Assembly (NCBI RefSeq): GCF_036898095.1
Contig: NC_090729.1
Coordinates: 81,261,071 to 81,325,070, forward strand
Length of the DNA stretch: 64,000 bases
Origin: Palaemon carinicauda
Lineage: Eukaryota; Arthropoda; Malacostraca; Decapoda; Palaemonidae
Direction of reading: 5' to 3'
Shown here: positions 22,469 through 34,844 of the stretch, in pieces
Layout: every line of letters begins with the position of its first letter
Position numbering within the stretch: the first letter of the stretch is position 1
Program-made: the position numbers and the translations under genes
The notes under the pieces: model-generated
What the model saw: the letters and a program-made list of their open reading frames with translations, nothing else
The model's database searches: none
What the model was told of the DNA's origin: nothing

Positions 22469-23183
22469 TTAAACGTTTGCCAGAAGAACTTTCCTTGCAG
22501 TCCTTGTAATTAGATCTTGCGTTGCTTGTGCGCAAGAGCTGCCGCTAAGTCCTTCACTAGCTCTGAAGGGAAGAGGTATTCGATCAAGGGAGCGAGAGTC
22601 ACTCCTGATGACAGGACAGAAACAGCAAAGTTCTTTTCTTAATAATACCTGCTGTGAAAAGGGCTGTGAGTTCAACTGTCCCGTCCCTCACAGCCTTATC
22701 GAGACAGGCAAAAAGGTGCATTTGCATCTCGCTCTTCTCATCCGTAACATCTGCGAGGACTCGGAAAGTCCAGTCCATCAAGCTGAAGACTCCAATTGTC
22801 CTGAAGACGCCTTTCAGCAAGTGGTCATTTTCTGATGTGGACCACATAACTTTAGCCTTAGACATGGCTGTTCTACACGAGGCGTCTACGAGTCTGCAGA
22901 AGTCCCCTTGGGAAGAGGCAGGAACTCCCAAGCGGAGAGCCTCCCCAGTCTCGTACCACACGCTAGATCTAGAAGCCAATCTCGTTGGGGGGAAGGAAAA
23001 GGTTGTCCTTCCCTGTTCCTTTTCTTCAAAATCCAGTTGTTCAACATCGAAAAAGCCCTCTTCACCGATCTGGCTAAAACTCTTCTTGAAGGAGGAAGAC
23101 TTCTGGGGTCTACCCTTCATAAACTGCGAGGGCGGGCTCCAAGGAACAGCCTGCTGAAAATCATTCGGAAATAAGTCCGCCAA
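22469..23183 (-). pseudogene. B2 gag C-terminal domain
   Basis: The 23183-22599 frame contains FSFPPTRLASRSSVWYET, GVPASSQGDF, RTAMSKAKVMWS and HLLKGVFR, matching B1 gag (FPPTKLASKSSVWYAT, GVPASAQGDF, HLLKGVFRAF) residue by residue over about 150 positions. A second frame at 22675-22469 continues the match. The N-terminal half is family A instead, so the mosaic boundary falls just upstream of this domain. Confidence 0.8.
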
Positions 23184-23198
23184 AACCGCAAGTAATCT

Positions 23199-25214
23199 TT
23201 ACAGATCCGCCTCATGACAAGTCGCGCGGGCGAGTGGGCGCATTGGCGAGGGACCGCGTTGGCGAACGAGATCGCTCCGATGACCGCTGACGATGTTGAC
23301 CAGGAGACCTGTAGCGCATGGGAGCGCGATGGCGAGCAGGCGATCGGTGGCGCGTTGGTGAACGCTGGCGCGTAGACCGCGTAGGCAAACGACCGCGCGT
23401 GGGCGAGCTGACAGAAGGCGACCCATGTCTCTCCAGATCCTCTGGGCGACGGTGCGTCGGAGAGCGCTTGCGCGCAGGCGATAGGTCACGCGGGCGGTCT
23501 GGAGATCGCCGATGTTCAGGTGATCGCTGACGCGCTGGGGACCGTTGACGCGCAGGAGATCGCTAACGAGCAGGCGAATGTTGATGCGTCTGATCGCTGG
23601 CGTGCTGGTGATCGCTGGCGAGCAACGCGTGGAATCCTGTGAGGGTGCTGCCGGCGCGGTGCGCAAAGGCGAACGCTCACGAACGGGCTCAGGAACAGGA
23701 GGCGCGTGGGCGTACAGGCACTTTGGAATTATGCGCAGGAGATCGCGAGCGTTGCTGCGCTGGAACAGGCTGACGAGCAGGATCGCGAGGGCGAGGAGAA
23801 GAGTCCTTGGTCACAACCTGAACCGAAGTTCTAGGTAGAGCAGGCGAGCGTGGGCGCACAGGGCGCGAGTCAGGAACTGGGAGCGCAGGTGCGCTCTGAC
23901 GGGCAGGAGATCTAGGGCGCTCAGGGGGAACAATGGCGCACTGGGCGCTCAACAGGAACAACAGGATGAACGATGTCCTCAGAAGAGCGCTGGCGAGAAG
24001 AGGGGCGACGATCATCAGGAGAGCGCTGGCGAACGGGAGAACGCTGGCGATCTGGAGAACGCTGACGAGCAGGGGAGCGCCTGTGCGCTAACACTGCAGG
24101 AGGGCGCGCAGGGGAACCCTGACACGCAAGGGAAGAACCCACACCGTGGGAAGTAACCCTTTGCCCCAAAGGGACCATTGCCCGTCGGCTGACGAGGTCA
24201 GGCTGCTGGACGTCTGCACCAGAAGCTGAAGGTCTGGAAGGCGTAGGAGACCGATCCCCAGAGAGGTCTAAGGAAGCTGGAGCTGCAGGCTGCTTACGGC
24301 GAGGAGAGTCCCCCTCGGAGGAAGGAGGAGAAGATTAAAAAATGTGCCTCTTAGCACCCTTATAGGGAGACGGGAGGCCCTTGCTGCGCAGCGGACGGTG
24401 AGCCTTACGGCAAAGGCGGCCACGAGGAAGATCGTCAGGACCATCAGTCCTCCGAAGGGGAGTCTCAGTCAAGGCACTCCCCCGAGAGGGAGGCTTGGTA
24501 GCAGAAGAGCCCGCGGGACTCCCTTCCCCCTTCAAAGGATGTACGGAAGGGGGAGGAGAGCCTTCAGCACCCATCATCCACAACAGGAACCACAGAGGAT
24601 TGACCCGACCCGTCGGAAGCCTCTGCCACCACGACGTCGACGACGATAGACAGAGGATCTACCTCTGCTATCACCGGCGACTGCTTAACAGCGGCCCCCA
24701 ACTGGACAAGGTCAATCAGGGCTTCCCTGGAGGGCAGGCCTTTAAGCCCCAAGGAAGCCCAAATCTGAAAAAGATCATCATGAGACAAGGAGTCATTAGC
24801 AACAACCTCCCCCGGAGGAGGAGGGGGAGCCGCCCCGCTATGGGAGGCGACGCCCTCTCCCTCAACCCAAGGTCGGGAAACAGAACTAGGGCCTGCGCTC
24901 CCACTCGGCGGTCTCTCCTTAGGAGCCGAACGAGTGGGAGCTTCGGAGGAGGTTTGGGCGGCGAAAGAAGAGTCCCGAGAGCCTTCCTCCTTCAAGGCAA
25001 CCCCAGAAGGAGAACGGTCTCTCTTGGACTTCTTCTTACGCTGGCGGCCAAACCTCTCCCACTGGGAGGCAGACCACTCCCTGCACTCACTACAAGTATT
25101 CTCTCTGTCACAACGTCAGCCTTGACACTGCGGGCAAAGGGTGTGAGGATCTGTGTCCACCGCAGACATGAATGTACCGCAAGGGCGACCGGCAATACCA
25201 GGGCACTTGCGCAT
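23199..25214 (-). pseudogene. A3 gag N-terminal half
   Basis: The start at 25214 (MRKCPGIAGRPCGTFMS) opens the conserved Cys/His module DPHTLCPQCQG, a TGA stop (Arg to stop, CGA to TGA) and then TCSECREW. Downstream, KEEGSRDSSFAAQTSSEAP, SPPPSVHPLKGE and RTDGPDDLPRGRL are nearly identical to A1 gag. An Arg/Ser/Pro-rich stretch (RQRSPDRQRSPVRQRSP) follows and the similarity stops near 23199. Compared with A1, the missing base in the A1 zinc module is present here. Confidence 0.78.
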
Positions 25215-25309
25215 GGTGAACAACTAAGGGTGAGGCCAACTTCAAACGCACACACACAAACTGGAAGAAAAAGCAAAAAAAGATTAAGGCTGTCAACGAG
25301 GACGATAGA

Positions 25310-25524
25310 CAGACACGTCTGTTCATCGCCGGACCCAAAAGTGACGTGGAGCAAATCACCGGTGTGTGGGGGGGGAGGGGTAGCAAGCTACCCCTTCCCC
25401 TACCCCCGCTAACTAGCACGGGGGTAGTTAACCCTCGTTAAAAACTATTGGCTCGTCATTTCAGCTACGCCGAAAAGTAAACCCAATTTAAATAGCGTGG
25501 TTTGTATTTCGGTTACGGAACAAC
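25310..25524. repeat. A3 right terminal repeat
   Basis: Contains ATCACCGGTGTGTGG, GTAGCAAGCTACCCC, GCTAACTAGC, TCGTTAAAAACTATTGGCTC and the tip GGTTACGGAACAA, closely matching A1 10528-10711. Confidence 0.9.
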
Positions 25525-25744
25525 TGGCACTTAAGGGACTTACCAACACTGTGGAATAAGCCCCTTAGCACCGAAGGGACCGGTGCCCGTTGTAAACGGG
25601 ATGTGTTGGCGCCCACTGCGCATCTGCGTCCAGGAACGGAGGTGAAGACTAGAAGGTCTGGCAGGAGTAGAGCAGCTGCAACGGTCGGTACTCGTCGAGG
25701 AGGGTCCTCTGCGGAGAACGTTGAATAAAGATGAAGACGACCTC

Positions 25745-26290
25745 GGACAGGCGCAACACTCTCCGACCTCCGAAGAGGAGTCTCTGATCGTGAACTCCCC
25801 CGAGGGGAAGAGTCACTGGCAGGAGAGACTGTAGGCATCAGCTGTCCCCGAAGGGAAACTGAGCCCTCAGCAACAACAGCAGGAGGAGTCCTCCGAAGAG
25901 GAGTCACTGTGGTGAACTCCCCCCCCGGGGGGAGAAGCATTCGCAGGAGAGACTGTAGGGCTCAACTGCCCCCCGAAGGGGACAGAGCCTTCAGCAACAA
26001 CAGCAGACGGAGGCCTCCGAAGAGGAGTCTCTGTGGTGCACTCCCCCTCGGGGGAGAAGCACTCGGGGGAGAGACCGTGGGGCTCGGAAGCCCCCCTAAG
26101 GGGACTGAGCCTTCAGCAACAACAGCAGACGGAGTCCTCCGAAAAGGTCTCTGTGGTGAACTCCCCCCCAGGGGAGAAGCACTCGCAGGAGAGACCGTAG
26201 GGCTCGGAAGCCCCCCGAAGGGGACTGAGCCTTCAGCAACAACAGCAGAAGAGTCCTCCGAAGAGGAGTCTCTATGAGTGTCCTCCCTCG
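25745..26290. repeat. ~120 bp tandem array in A5, five units
   Basis: The motif CTCCGAAGAGGAGTCTCTG or close variants recurs near 25770, 25890, 26015, 26136 and 26255. Between them lie GGAGAGACTGTAGG-like segments and GAGCCTTCAGCAACAACAGC. Overlapping ORFs here are by-products of the repeat. Confidence 0.85.
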
Positions 26291-27469
26291 CGAACGAAAG
26301 ACGAACACTTCGTAGAAGAGACGGGTCAGCAAGTGACCTAAAATGAGCAATCCTCCGAAGAGGGGCTCCAGCAGTTGCTCAGCCCCTTGAGCGTAGCTGC
26401 AGGTGCGACCGCTCAGCACCAAGCGCATAGTCGCACGAATTCCATGGTCCGAGCTTGCAACCACTCAGCCCCTTGAGCAAGGTTACAAAAACAGTCGCTC
26501 AGCACCAAGAGCATAACCGCCGGAGGACCAGGAACAAAAATAAGGTAAGAGGAGTTCCCCCGAAGGGAAAAACTCAAGCCTGGACAGGGAACCTCCCCTC
26601 GGAAGGGAAGTTACCCACCCAAGGAGGCGAGCCTCCTGAGAGTTCTAAGATGAACTGAAGAGCTGTCAGTCGTCACGGGAGTACTTCCAGGAGAAGGAGA
26701 CACACCCCTGACAAAGATCTATAGGGGAGGCAGCAACAGCAGACTCCCCAGGCCCCACAAGACAGCTCGCTTCGTTGTCACATTATACAAACGAAACTAG
26801 ATCGTAAACCGTGAAATAATAAAAAACAAAAGTAATTAGTTAACATTCATTCCCCCGGGAAGACTCCGAAGAGGAATCCCGAGGGAAAAGAACACAAGAA
26901 TTACACAACAGGCACGTGCCCTCAAATCTACTTACACTCACGGAAGGAGAGCTGTAACAAACACAGAATTATAACAATTATAATTATGTAATTCAAATAT
27001 GAATGTTCACTAAAGAAAGACGAAAACCACGAAAGGAAGCGTTCTACAAAAAGCTGAAAAGTTAACAAATACAATTAGATTCATAAACTAATTGAGATAA
27101 AATGTACGGCGTAGCAACCCCACCCGACACGGGAAGGAAGCTACCCAGGACGTAGTAAAGGTAAAACGTAGTAAAGGGTGAACGACCTCAAGAGAGAGAG
27201 AGAGAGAGACCGTAGTCAAACTCGATCGCGACCCATGAAACTACACCGTGGTGGCCTAACTGCCGCGGGCTCCATGGAGATATCGTACACTACACACACA
27301 AGCATGAACTCTGAAAAGGAAACTTACTGATTTCTATACTCAAATATATACATAAACCTAAAAATATGTTTACATATATATATATATAGAGCATAAGAAA
27401 AGTAAGTGATTAGGTAAAGACAAAACATATAATGGCTGCCAAGCCAGGACGAAGACAGGCACGTCTGTA

Positions 27470-27669
27470 CATCGTCCGAGTCCAAAGTGAAGTGAGACAT
27501 TTCACCGGTGTGTGAGGGGGGAGGGGTAGCTTGCTACCCCTCCCCTACCCCTGCTAACTAGCGCGGGGGTAGTAAACCCTCGTTAAAATCTAATGGCTCG
27601 TCAATTTCACCTACGCCGAAAGTAAACCCTATGTAAATAGCGTGGTTTGTATTTCGGTTACGGAACAAA
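27470..27669. repeat. A5 right terminal repeat
   Basis: TTTCACCGGTGTGTGAGG, GGTAGCTTGCTACCCC, GCTAACTAGCGCGGGGGTAG, ATAGCGTGGTTTGTATTTCG and GGTTACGGAACAAA, in the same order as the other family A copies. Confidence 0.9.
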
Positions 27670-27799
27670 CCTCAAATACAGAACTTGTTTGTAAATACAG
27701 TAACACTTATTCGGTCATGAGGCTCGACTGCATCTAATGTCTGATCCAGCACATAATGAAGCGACTGCTTCACCCCAAAAGGGGCAAAAGGAAAAGAAG

Positions 27800-28117
27800 T
27801 ACAGACAGCCATACTATCTCTCCTGGGAAACCCAGAAAGTCAGGACTTTGTTGGCTACTGGATGCTTCAAAGATCAGTAGAAGGCCACTGAATAGTTCTG
27901 CGCATATGTAAGCGAGCACATACCTTCTGTCCGGAATGCAGCAAACTGATAAGATTACAAAGTCATCTTTTTCCTATCTTAGCATTGCCATGCTATATGG
28001 CAAAGGTGCTGACAAAAAAAGTACCACATTGTTTGTTTTACGTAAACCACTACCGTGTTGTTGTCGCTCTAAATTACAACCGAGTGACCCATCAGAAAAT
28101 GATGGGACTGCTGTAGG
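27800..28117 (-). pseudogene. DIRS family A RNase H fragment
   Basis: 27830-28117 matches A1 4405-4700: AAAGTCAGGACTTTGTTGGC is shared, followed by similar GCGAGCACAT, CAGCAAACTGATA and GTTGTTGTCGCTC segments. In A1 this codes for the VMSDNTTV, RFIPGKRNVLADSLSR region of RNase H. Indels destroy the frame. It is truncated on the right by the NL2 tail. Confidence 0.75.
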
Positions 28118-28210
28118 GCTAGGATTGATTGATTGATTTATTTGAGGTTTCCTGGCATCCTGACATCTAAGGTCATTGACACCGATATCATTTACTGTAA
28201 ATGAAAAATT
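28118..28210 (-). repeat. 3' end of a non-LTR element with (AATC)n tail
   Basis: On the plus strand it reads TTGATTGATTGATTTATTTG followed by CCTGGCATCCTGACATC; the short repeat is the 3' tail of a minus-strand copy. The same tip (GATTGATTGATTGATTTA and TTTTCAGGCATA) occurs at 33567-33605, so it marks a repeated 3' end. Confidence 0.65.
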
Positions 28211-28224
28211 AAAAGAATATTCAA

Positions 28225-30045
28225 TTAAAACCACAAAAGCAAAGTTGTTCTTTTAAAAGTTAAATATCTTTCAGAAGACCTGCCTTTGAAATAAAGTAAA
28301 AATAGCACTAGCATGGTAGGACACATCATGTCCAAGAATCTTGGCAAGGATGAACCTGCCATCCTCAGCTCGAGCCTCAAACAGATATCTATTTCTCTCT
28401 CAACACACGAAATGTTGAGTGCATTTTCTAAATCCACACTGGATAGGTGATAAAATACTCTTCTTTTCCAGAAACACATCAGTCTTGCATTGATCCTCTT
28501 CATGATCTTACATAAACAACATGTCAATGCAATTGGTCGATAGTTTGTTACTAAAAACTTGTCCTTACCGGGTTTTAAAAAGGCTAAAATAATGGCTAGT
28601 TCCCAAACACTTGGATAACTATGATCATGCCATATTCTATTAATAATGCTTAAAATAAATACTGTAATTTGTATTAAAAGGTTACATGTTTAATCATTGC
28701 ATATGGAATTCCAGCGGCTATATCGTTACAATTAGCAAGTGCGAAATCAAATTATCTTTCAGTAAAAGGAGAATTATAAGACTCTTCCTTTCCTGTTGCA
28801 AAATTTAAAATTTTCTTTTCTTCAATGCTCCTATACTGGTGACCAGGAGCTTCTACACACTTGCATGATACATTTGAAAAATGATCAGCCAGGGCATTAC
28901 TAACATCATTTGCTTCAGTCACATACTGACCGTTCCCCTACAACAATCATGATGGGTTTAGCTAAATTTGCCGGCAATCTTTTTCATTTTTCTCCATACA
29001 GCAGATGGCGGTGTTCTAATGTTAACGGAGGAAACCATAGATACTCAAGACTGGTGCCTAGCTTCTTTCATTGCACGACGGAACTGGGCTCTATATTTCT
29101 TATATTTTATCAAGTTCTCTGTATGATGCCTACGAAATCGAGTCAAAGATTTTCTTGTGGCTCTGTGCAAGGCAGTTAGTTGTGAGAAACACCAGGGGAC
29201 TGGCCGTCATTTGAAAAACCCTGTGGCTTTTGGAATTGAATTAACTCCTGCAGTATGTAAAGTTCCATTCAGAAGTCTATGGCATCATCTACACTTTCAA
29301 ATTGTTCTGCACTCCCTTCAATTTCACTTAGTTCCCGACATTTATTCCAGTCCGCCTTGTCAAGGTTCCATCGTGGCGATCTCTGCAAGGGAGGACCATT
29401 GTTTGTATCTATAATAATTGGAGCAAGATCACTAGTATGCCAATCATCTAACGTTCTCCATTCAAAATCAAGAAGGCAGTTAGCACTTGCAACTGAAAGG
29501 TCAATGAATAATAGGGTACCTGTCTGAACATGAGTGAATGGGCTCTCTTGTACAGGTATTAATGAGTCACACATCTTAATTTTCAACAAATGATGAAATA
29601 ATATTGCCCCTTGTGTTTGCTAGAACATAGCCCCATGAAGGATGTCTACCGTTCATATCTTCACGTGAGAGAAAAGGTTGAGGGAGTTAATCACCTCTAA
29701 TAAATCATCATATGAGATGTTATTTGGGGGCAAGTAGAGAACAAATTGGGTATTTTCTTCCTGTATCAATCTGTACAACCTTTGCCTGCAGAGGTGTACG
29801 AATAGATAAAGATATTTGGGGAACATCTCAACAATCGTATATAAAACTTCCTCCATGGCTCCCTACTCGTTGATCATATGGCATCCTGTAGCTGATATAT
29901 TCACAAGGACAAGGAGTATTATCATCAAGTTTGCTCTCCTGTAGACATATAATCATAGGGGGAGTGATCATGAATGAAGAGCCTAAGTTCTTCATATTTA
30001 GCCCTCAGACCTTGACAGTTCCACTGTAAAATTGAGGAAAAAATA
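28225..30045 (-). pseudogene. NL2 ORF2: endonuclease and early RT
   Basis: Seen: about 30030-29990 reads LQWNCQGLRAKYEELRLF, the endonuclease start. 29856-29653 and 29589-29269 are endonuclease body frames, the latter with HTSDLAPIII, SPRWNLDKADW and FESVDDAIDF. About 28920-28690 is the linker (YVTEANDVSNALADHF), and 28680-28500 holds the AFLKPGKDK-type RT entry. Homologous parts of NL1 lie at 10712-10995 and 1979-2178. Frameshifts occur throughout and the catalytic RT core is absent. Confidence 0.75.
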
Positions 30046-30059
30046 AGTTTACTTTAAGG

Positions 30060-31020
30060 AAGATTCCTTGGAAGTCTTCCTATCAGAATTTTTTGAATTG
30101 ATAGGAGTCTCTGACACTCTTTGGAAAAGTAGGTCTTGCTAAGCTTGGTTTAAGGTTTTTCTTAGCAGCCTTCTTATTTATTTGCCGAGGGGTATGGTGC
30201 ACCTCGACATTAATTTTTGATATATTTAAATTTTTTCGAAGTTCATCATCTTTTTCAGAAAGAATATCGTACAGTACTTATTTGCTATGGGAATTTTTGT
30301 ATTTTTCAACTGAAAGATGGAGAGCTATGAGGATTATGTACCTCCGTCATGACCGGTACATCCACTAGCTCTCTAGCACAAGATTCCTCCCCTGGATCTG
30401 GCAATGATGCTGCCCGAGATGAGAGCTTTGGTCTGTTCATTCGTGGTATGGCAGACCTAGTGGAAGGAGGTGGTGCCTTTTTGAAGAGACACCAAATCTA
30501 AATTACAAGGCTTGGTAATAGCCTTACGTGGTGATTCAGAACCGAGATGCTTTACATTACCAGATCTAACTGCTGTTGCCATTTTTTCTGGATGTTCTGC
30601 ATCCTTAGATTTTAAGGCCTTGGCATAATTCTTGGTTTTTGTTCTGTTTGATATTGAGCACATTTCCTGTTGGTTGGCTTATGATCCTGGCTACAATTAG
30701 TGCACCTTGCAATATTAGTGCAGGGTCCATGCTCAGGATCAGAACAATTGTCACAGATCTTAACATTTTTGCATACCTTACATGGAAGACCAAATTTGAA
30801 ACAATTGAAGCACTGCAATGGCTTCTGTTTATACAGGCAAACTGGTATTCTCTCATTTTCAATGTATATATGAGAGGGTACATCACAGACTTCAAAAGTG
30901 AAAATAATCATAGTGGTTGTGGGAATCTTTTGAACCTTCCATATTTCTTGTGGGCACATATCTAATATTTCATCCTCGCTAAAATCATATAGGTCTCTGT
31001 TAAAAATTACTCCTCTTCCA
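30060..31020 (-). pseudogene. NL2 ORF1 zinc-knuckle fragment
   Basis: 30959-30612 contains IYIENERIPV, LQCFNCFKFGLPCKVCKN, ICDNCSDPEHGPC and CTNCSQDHKP, a set of Cys/His knuckles aligned with NL1 ORF1. The RRM-like part seen in NL1 is truncated by the junction with A4 at about 31027. 30600-30060 is a low-complexity Lys/Ser-rich C-terminus in broken frames. Confidence 0.75.
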
Positions 31021-31028
31021 TAGCTGGT

Positions 31029-31345
31029 ATTTCTTGTATGTCTAGACTAAATCTCCGATACTTCCTAAAAGATGGTTTGGGCCTGGAAGTATGCATCCTT
31101 TAGGTCCAGCGTGCACATGGAGACCTGTGGTCTTATCCCATGTCCAAACTCCTCCAACATGGTGTGGATATCGACCTAAAGGGACAGCTCCTTGCAGAAC
31201 TTTTCGCATGGGAGATTGTTGACGCTGGGGCCTGACTCATGGAGGAAAGGATGGGACGCAATACCCTGTGTAAGGATTCTTTCCTGGGAGGGAATTCCTT
31301 TAACTGATAGAAGTGGGTAAGGTAACACTTGACCCCACCATGCGC
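31029..31345 (-). pseudogene. A4 reverse transcriptase fragment
   Basis: The DNA aligns with A2 14030-14335 and A1 5430-5740, including CCTTTAGGTCCAGCGTGCAC and GGACAGCTCCTTGCAG-type stretches. These correspond to the LDLKDAYF region of RT. No open frame survives. Confidence 0.7.
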
Positions 31346-32439
31346 CTTGATAGGATTGATGCTATTCCTTAGAAAAGCACCGGTCTGGCGAATGTTAATC
31401 AATGGTTAACGGCTGGGTATTGTGTCTACTGTGCAGTTGGAGGGTGCTCGTGAGTAGTCACCTGTCGACAAGCCGTTGATGGGGGCAGTCAATTGCCTGC
31501 CGATCGCTTTAGTGGATTGGTGTGATGGCGAACGGCAAGTAGCGAGAAGTATGTTGTTTGCCTTATGATCTAGGGAACCATGGGCAGAAGTTAACAACTA
31601 AGTCTGAGTGATGAACTGCAGGTGAACGGCAAACTGCCGATAATCAGTGAATCGGCGATCTGTGAGCCGAAGATGGTAACGAACGCGCAGATGAAGGCTG
31701 TCTGGTCAGTCAGCCAAGGAAGGTTGGTGATTGTCTTGGAGAGCCCTGAGAGACAGCGGAATGGTTTAATATCGGTGAGCCATTGACGATCAACTCTCGA
31801 TCGAGGACTGGCGATCAGCGAGCTCGAGATTAGCAAGCTGACGATTGGCTGGTCAGAGATCAGCGAGCCGAGGTCGATGATCAAAGATAGAGGAGCTGGC
31901 AATCAGCGATCTAGTGATCAGCAAGCTGATGATTGGTTAACGACTAGCAATTAGCACGCTAGCAATTGGAGATCGTTGGCAATTGCCGAGACTGGAGGTC
32001 AATGATCAGAGAAAGATGAGCTAGCAATTGGCGACCTGGCGATCGGTGAACTAGTAATCAGCAAACGGTGATCTAGTCATCAGTCAGTTGATAATTACTT
32101 ATTGGTGGAAGATAAGCTAGAAATCGGCGATCGGCGGCCTAGTGAACAGCGGTTGGCAGTCTGTGACAGGTTGTTTGCAACATCCAGATCGTGTTTGCCG
32201 ACAGTGGTACAATCAGAAAAACCTTCTGAAGAGAAAGGGACTAAGGGTATCCAGTGAGGAGTCTCGACCGATGGATGATGCAGTTGATCCGCCTTGGAAG
32301 ATGGAATCTTTGGGATCTTGAACCCATCAGTGAAGCTTCTTCCCCCTTTTCATGGCGGCCGTGCTGTAATGCGTTTGCGGGGAGAGAAATGGGGCAATGG
32401 TGACCTGTCAAAAAGTTTTCCTTTACGTCTTTTGCCTCT

Positions 32440-33560
32440 CACGCGAATGCGCAGGAGAGTACTGGAGCTTTGGCAACCCAGAGAGCGCTGGCGTGCAGTA
32501 GAAAGGTGCACAGGATGATGCTGGTGCACAGTTTCCATAGAATGCACAGGAGAGCGCTGGCGTGCACTAGAGCGGTGCACAGAAAGATGATGGTGCGCAG
32601 TTTCCGGTGAATGCGCAGAAGAGCGCTGGTGCGCAGGTGAGTGCTGGCGCATTGGCGAGCGCAAGTGCACAAGAGTGTTTTGGTGCGCACTAAGGTGCTG
32701 TGTAGGGTGTTGCACAGTCTCCCTAGAATGAGCAAGAGAGCACAGGCGCACTGGAGTGTTGGCGCGCGGGCACGCAGTGTGTTGCACAGTCTCCTTAGAA
32801 TGCACAGGAGAGCGTGGGCATGCAGGAGATCGCTAATGCGCAGGAGGTTGCTAGAGAGCAGCTACTGGAGAATGCAGGTGAGCTGGCAAGCCGGAGGTTG
32901 TTGAAGAGCTGGTGCAAGCTTCGGTGCTGGAGAGCGCTGATGCGCAGTGGAGCACTGGCGCACAAATAAGCGCTGGCACTAGTGCCCAGGAGAGCGTTGG
33001 TGAGCCAAAGAACGAGGTTACGCAGGAGCGCGCTGTGGTTTTGGTGAGCGCTACTATGCCCGTTAGCGCTGACAAGCTCGAGCTGGAGAGCACAGGCAGA
33101 CTGGTAAGCACTGACGAGCTGGCAAACGCTGCTCCCAGGAACGGCGAAGCTGCGCTGGAGTGCCGGCGATGGGGAGATTGCTGGGGCATTTAAGGGCGCT
33201 GAGGATGAGCAGGGGAAGGCTGTAAGTCAAGCGAATGTCAAAGCCTTGTAGAGCACTGACGAGCTGGAGAGCGCCCGCGCTCTGGAAAGCGAGCAGGAGC
33301 AGGCTGGCGCTGACGATATGTTGGTGAGCGCTGGTGCACTGAAGAGCGTTGGCGCGTAACTGCGTGATTAGGTATGGCATTGAGAGGCTGTACAGGAAAC
33401 AGGAGATCGCGAACGATCCACAGAAGAGTCCAGGACCGAAGTCCGAGGACTAGCTGCAGCACTGTCAGGAGAAGGTCTGGGAACAGGGCTGAAGACGATG
33501 GAAGAGGAGGCTCCTCTGTCAGGGAAGGTTGCGTTGCTGAAGAACTAAAGAGGCGTCTCT
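32440..33560. repeat. A4 gag-type degenerate repeat region
   Basis: Units such as GAGAGCGCTGGCGTGCA and GATGATGGTGCGCAG recur loosely. The minus strand reads as His/Arg/Ser-rich peptide in several frames (for example RQRSPVHSMETVHQ). This is equivalent to the SR-type region of A1 gag but too degraded to assign one frame. Confidence 0.65.
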
Positions 33561-33566
33561 TCACCA

Positions 33567-33605
33567 GAGGTGATTGATTGATTGATTTAAAGTTTTCAGG
33601 CATAG
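33567..33605 (-). repeat. Isolated non-LTR 3' tip
   Basis: GATTGATTGATTGATTTA followed by AGTTTTCAGGCATA matches the 3' end at 28118-28160. Only about 40 bp are present inside A4, so it is a severely truncated insertion. Confidence 0.5.
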
Positions 33606-34794
33606 GTGAAGGCGTACGTCTAAGGAGAAGGGATGATGCCCCTGAGGGCAGGTGGATCAGCAAGCTGACCTTCAGCAGTAGCAATCCTCCGAAGAGGAGT
33701 CTCTATGAGTGGCCCCTCTCGCGAACGAGAGAGAGGTGATCACTTCACAGGAGAGACTTGCCTAAGACTATGCTCCGCCACCGAAGGAAGAGAGATTCAG
33801 CAAGGGGGGAGCGTAGTCTATGCGAAGACAGCAACAGAAGTCTGAGTTGATGAAGTGATGAAGATGATGCAGGGAAGTTCTCCCTCGGAAGGGAGAAATA
33901 ACCCCACACCTGGGGAGAAAAACTCTCCCTCGGAAGGGAAAGTAGCCCAACCCTTGGAGGCGAACCTCCTGGTAGCGATCTAAGATGATCTGCCAAGAAC
34001 GCTGCCTGAGGAAGCGTAGCCAGAGCTAGTTCCTCGAAGATGAAGTGCTGATCAGGAGCTTCTACGGCCGTACTTCTAAGGAGAAGGGATGATGCCCTCT
34101 GAGGTCCTGAAGTGATAGCAGATTCCCCAGGCATGAACGGAACAGCTCTGCTTCTACGACTGTCTTAGTCGAACGGAGAAGAACTGCATCGCTATCTGAG
34201 GAAAAATAAAATAAATCATGTAACAAAAAACTCTATCGTGAGGAACACCTAGTCCGCAACGGGAAGGGAGGCCACAGAGGGAACAAACATAAAATAAAAA
34301 CTGCGCTCTCCCTTCTCCAGTCGACATCGACAGGAGGAGAGTGGAGGGTAACTGTAATAAAACAAGAATTACAATTATTTAAATCTGCCAAAAATATTCA
34401 CTAATAGGAAGAACCACTGATCCTCCGATGGGAACATAAGCAGCTGAAAAGTTAAATTACAAACAATTATAATTTCACTTGATTAAGAAAAACAATCAGA
34501 AGCGCAACCTAACCCGCGAACAGGAAAGGGGCTCCCCCCCATTATTAAACTGTCGAAAGCCCATGAAAGGTGAACGGCCTTGAGAAGAGAACGACCGAAG
34601 TCAATCTCTGAAAGGCCACACTCACTTCCCTCAGTAAGCTATATGCTCCCCGTGGAAGAGAGAACGGCGAAGACAACAGTTGAACGAGTAGGGTCCAAAC
34701 GACGACGATTCCCGTGGTGGCAGCCGAGTCAACAGCAGGTTATCCGCCAATGGGAAGACCGATGGACAAGGGGGGATATACATATACATATACA

Positions 34795-34841
<47 letters not shown>
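34795..34841. repeat. (TA)n microsatellite, left of Tigger
   Basis: Uninterrupted TA repeat directly abutting the Tigger terminus. The matching tract at 44417-44500 on the far side shows that the transposon inserted inside one (TA)n run. Confidence 0.95.

Positions 34842-34844
<3 letters not shown>

Larger units (their letters stand above)
19140..25524 (-). mobile_element. Mosaic DIRS element: family B body joined to family A 5' end
   Basis: On the minus strand, 25524-23199 is family A (terminal repeat, gag N-terminus, SR-type repeats). 23183-19770 is family B (gag C-terminus, RT, RNase H, YR). Together they have the normal DIRS gene order in one orientation with a single switch point at about 23190. 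The left terminal repeat is not recognisable; 19140-19190 resembles the sequence just inside the B1 internal region. Either a recombinant element or two truncated elements lying end to end would explain this. Confidence 0.7.
25525..27669 (-). mobile_element. DIRS family A remnant A5 (gag repeat region and 5' end)
   Basis: Only the gag-repeat part and the right terminal repeat survive. 25740-26290 is a ~120 bp tandem array, 26300-26760 holds further degenerate repeats, 26830-27440 is the A/T-rich leader shared with A2 and A4, and 27470-27669 is the terminal repeat ending GGTTACGGAACAAA. No RT or recombinase is attached. Confidence 0.75.
28118..31027 (-). mobile_element. Non-LTR retrotransposon NL2, same family as NL1
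   Basis: On the minus strand: ORF1 with CCHC knuckles (30965-30060), endonuclease (30045-28930), linker and early RT (28920-28225), then an abrupt jump to a 3' tail ending in (AATC)n at about 28118-28140. RT core and RNase H are missing, so the copy has an internal deletion. Homology to NL1 is clear over 28500-28920 and at the ORF1 zinc region. It serves as the unoccupied reference for the A1 insertion site in NL1. Confidence 0.82.
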
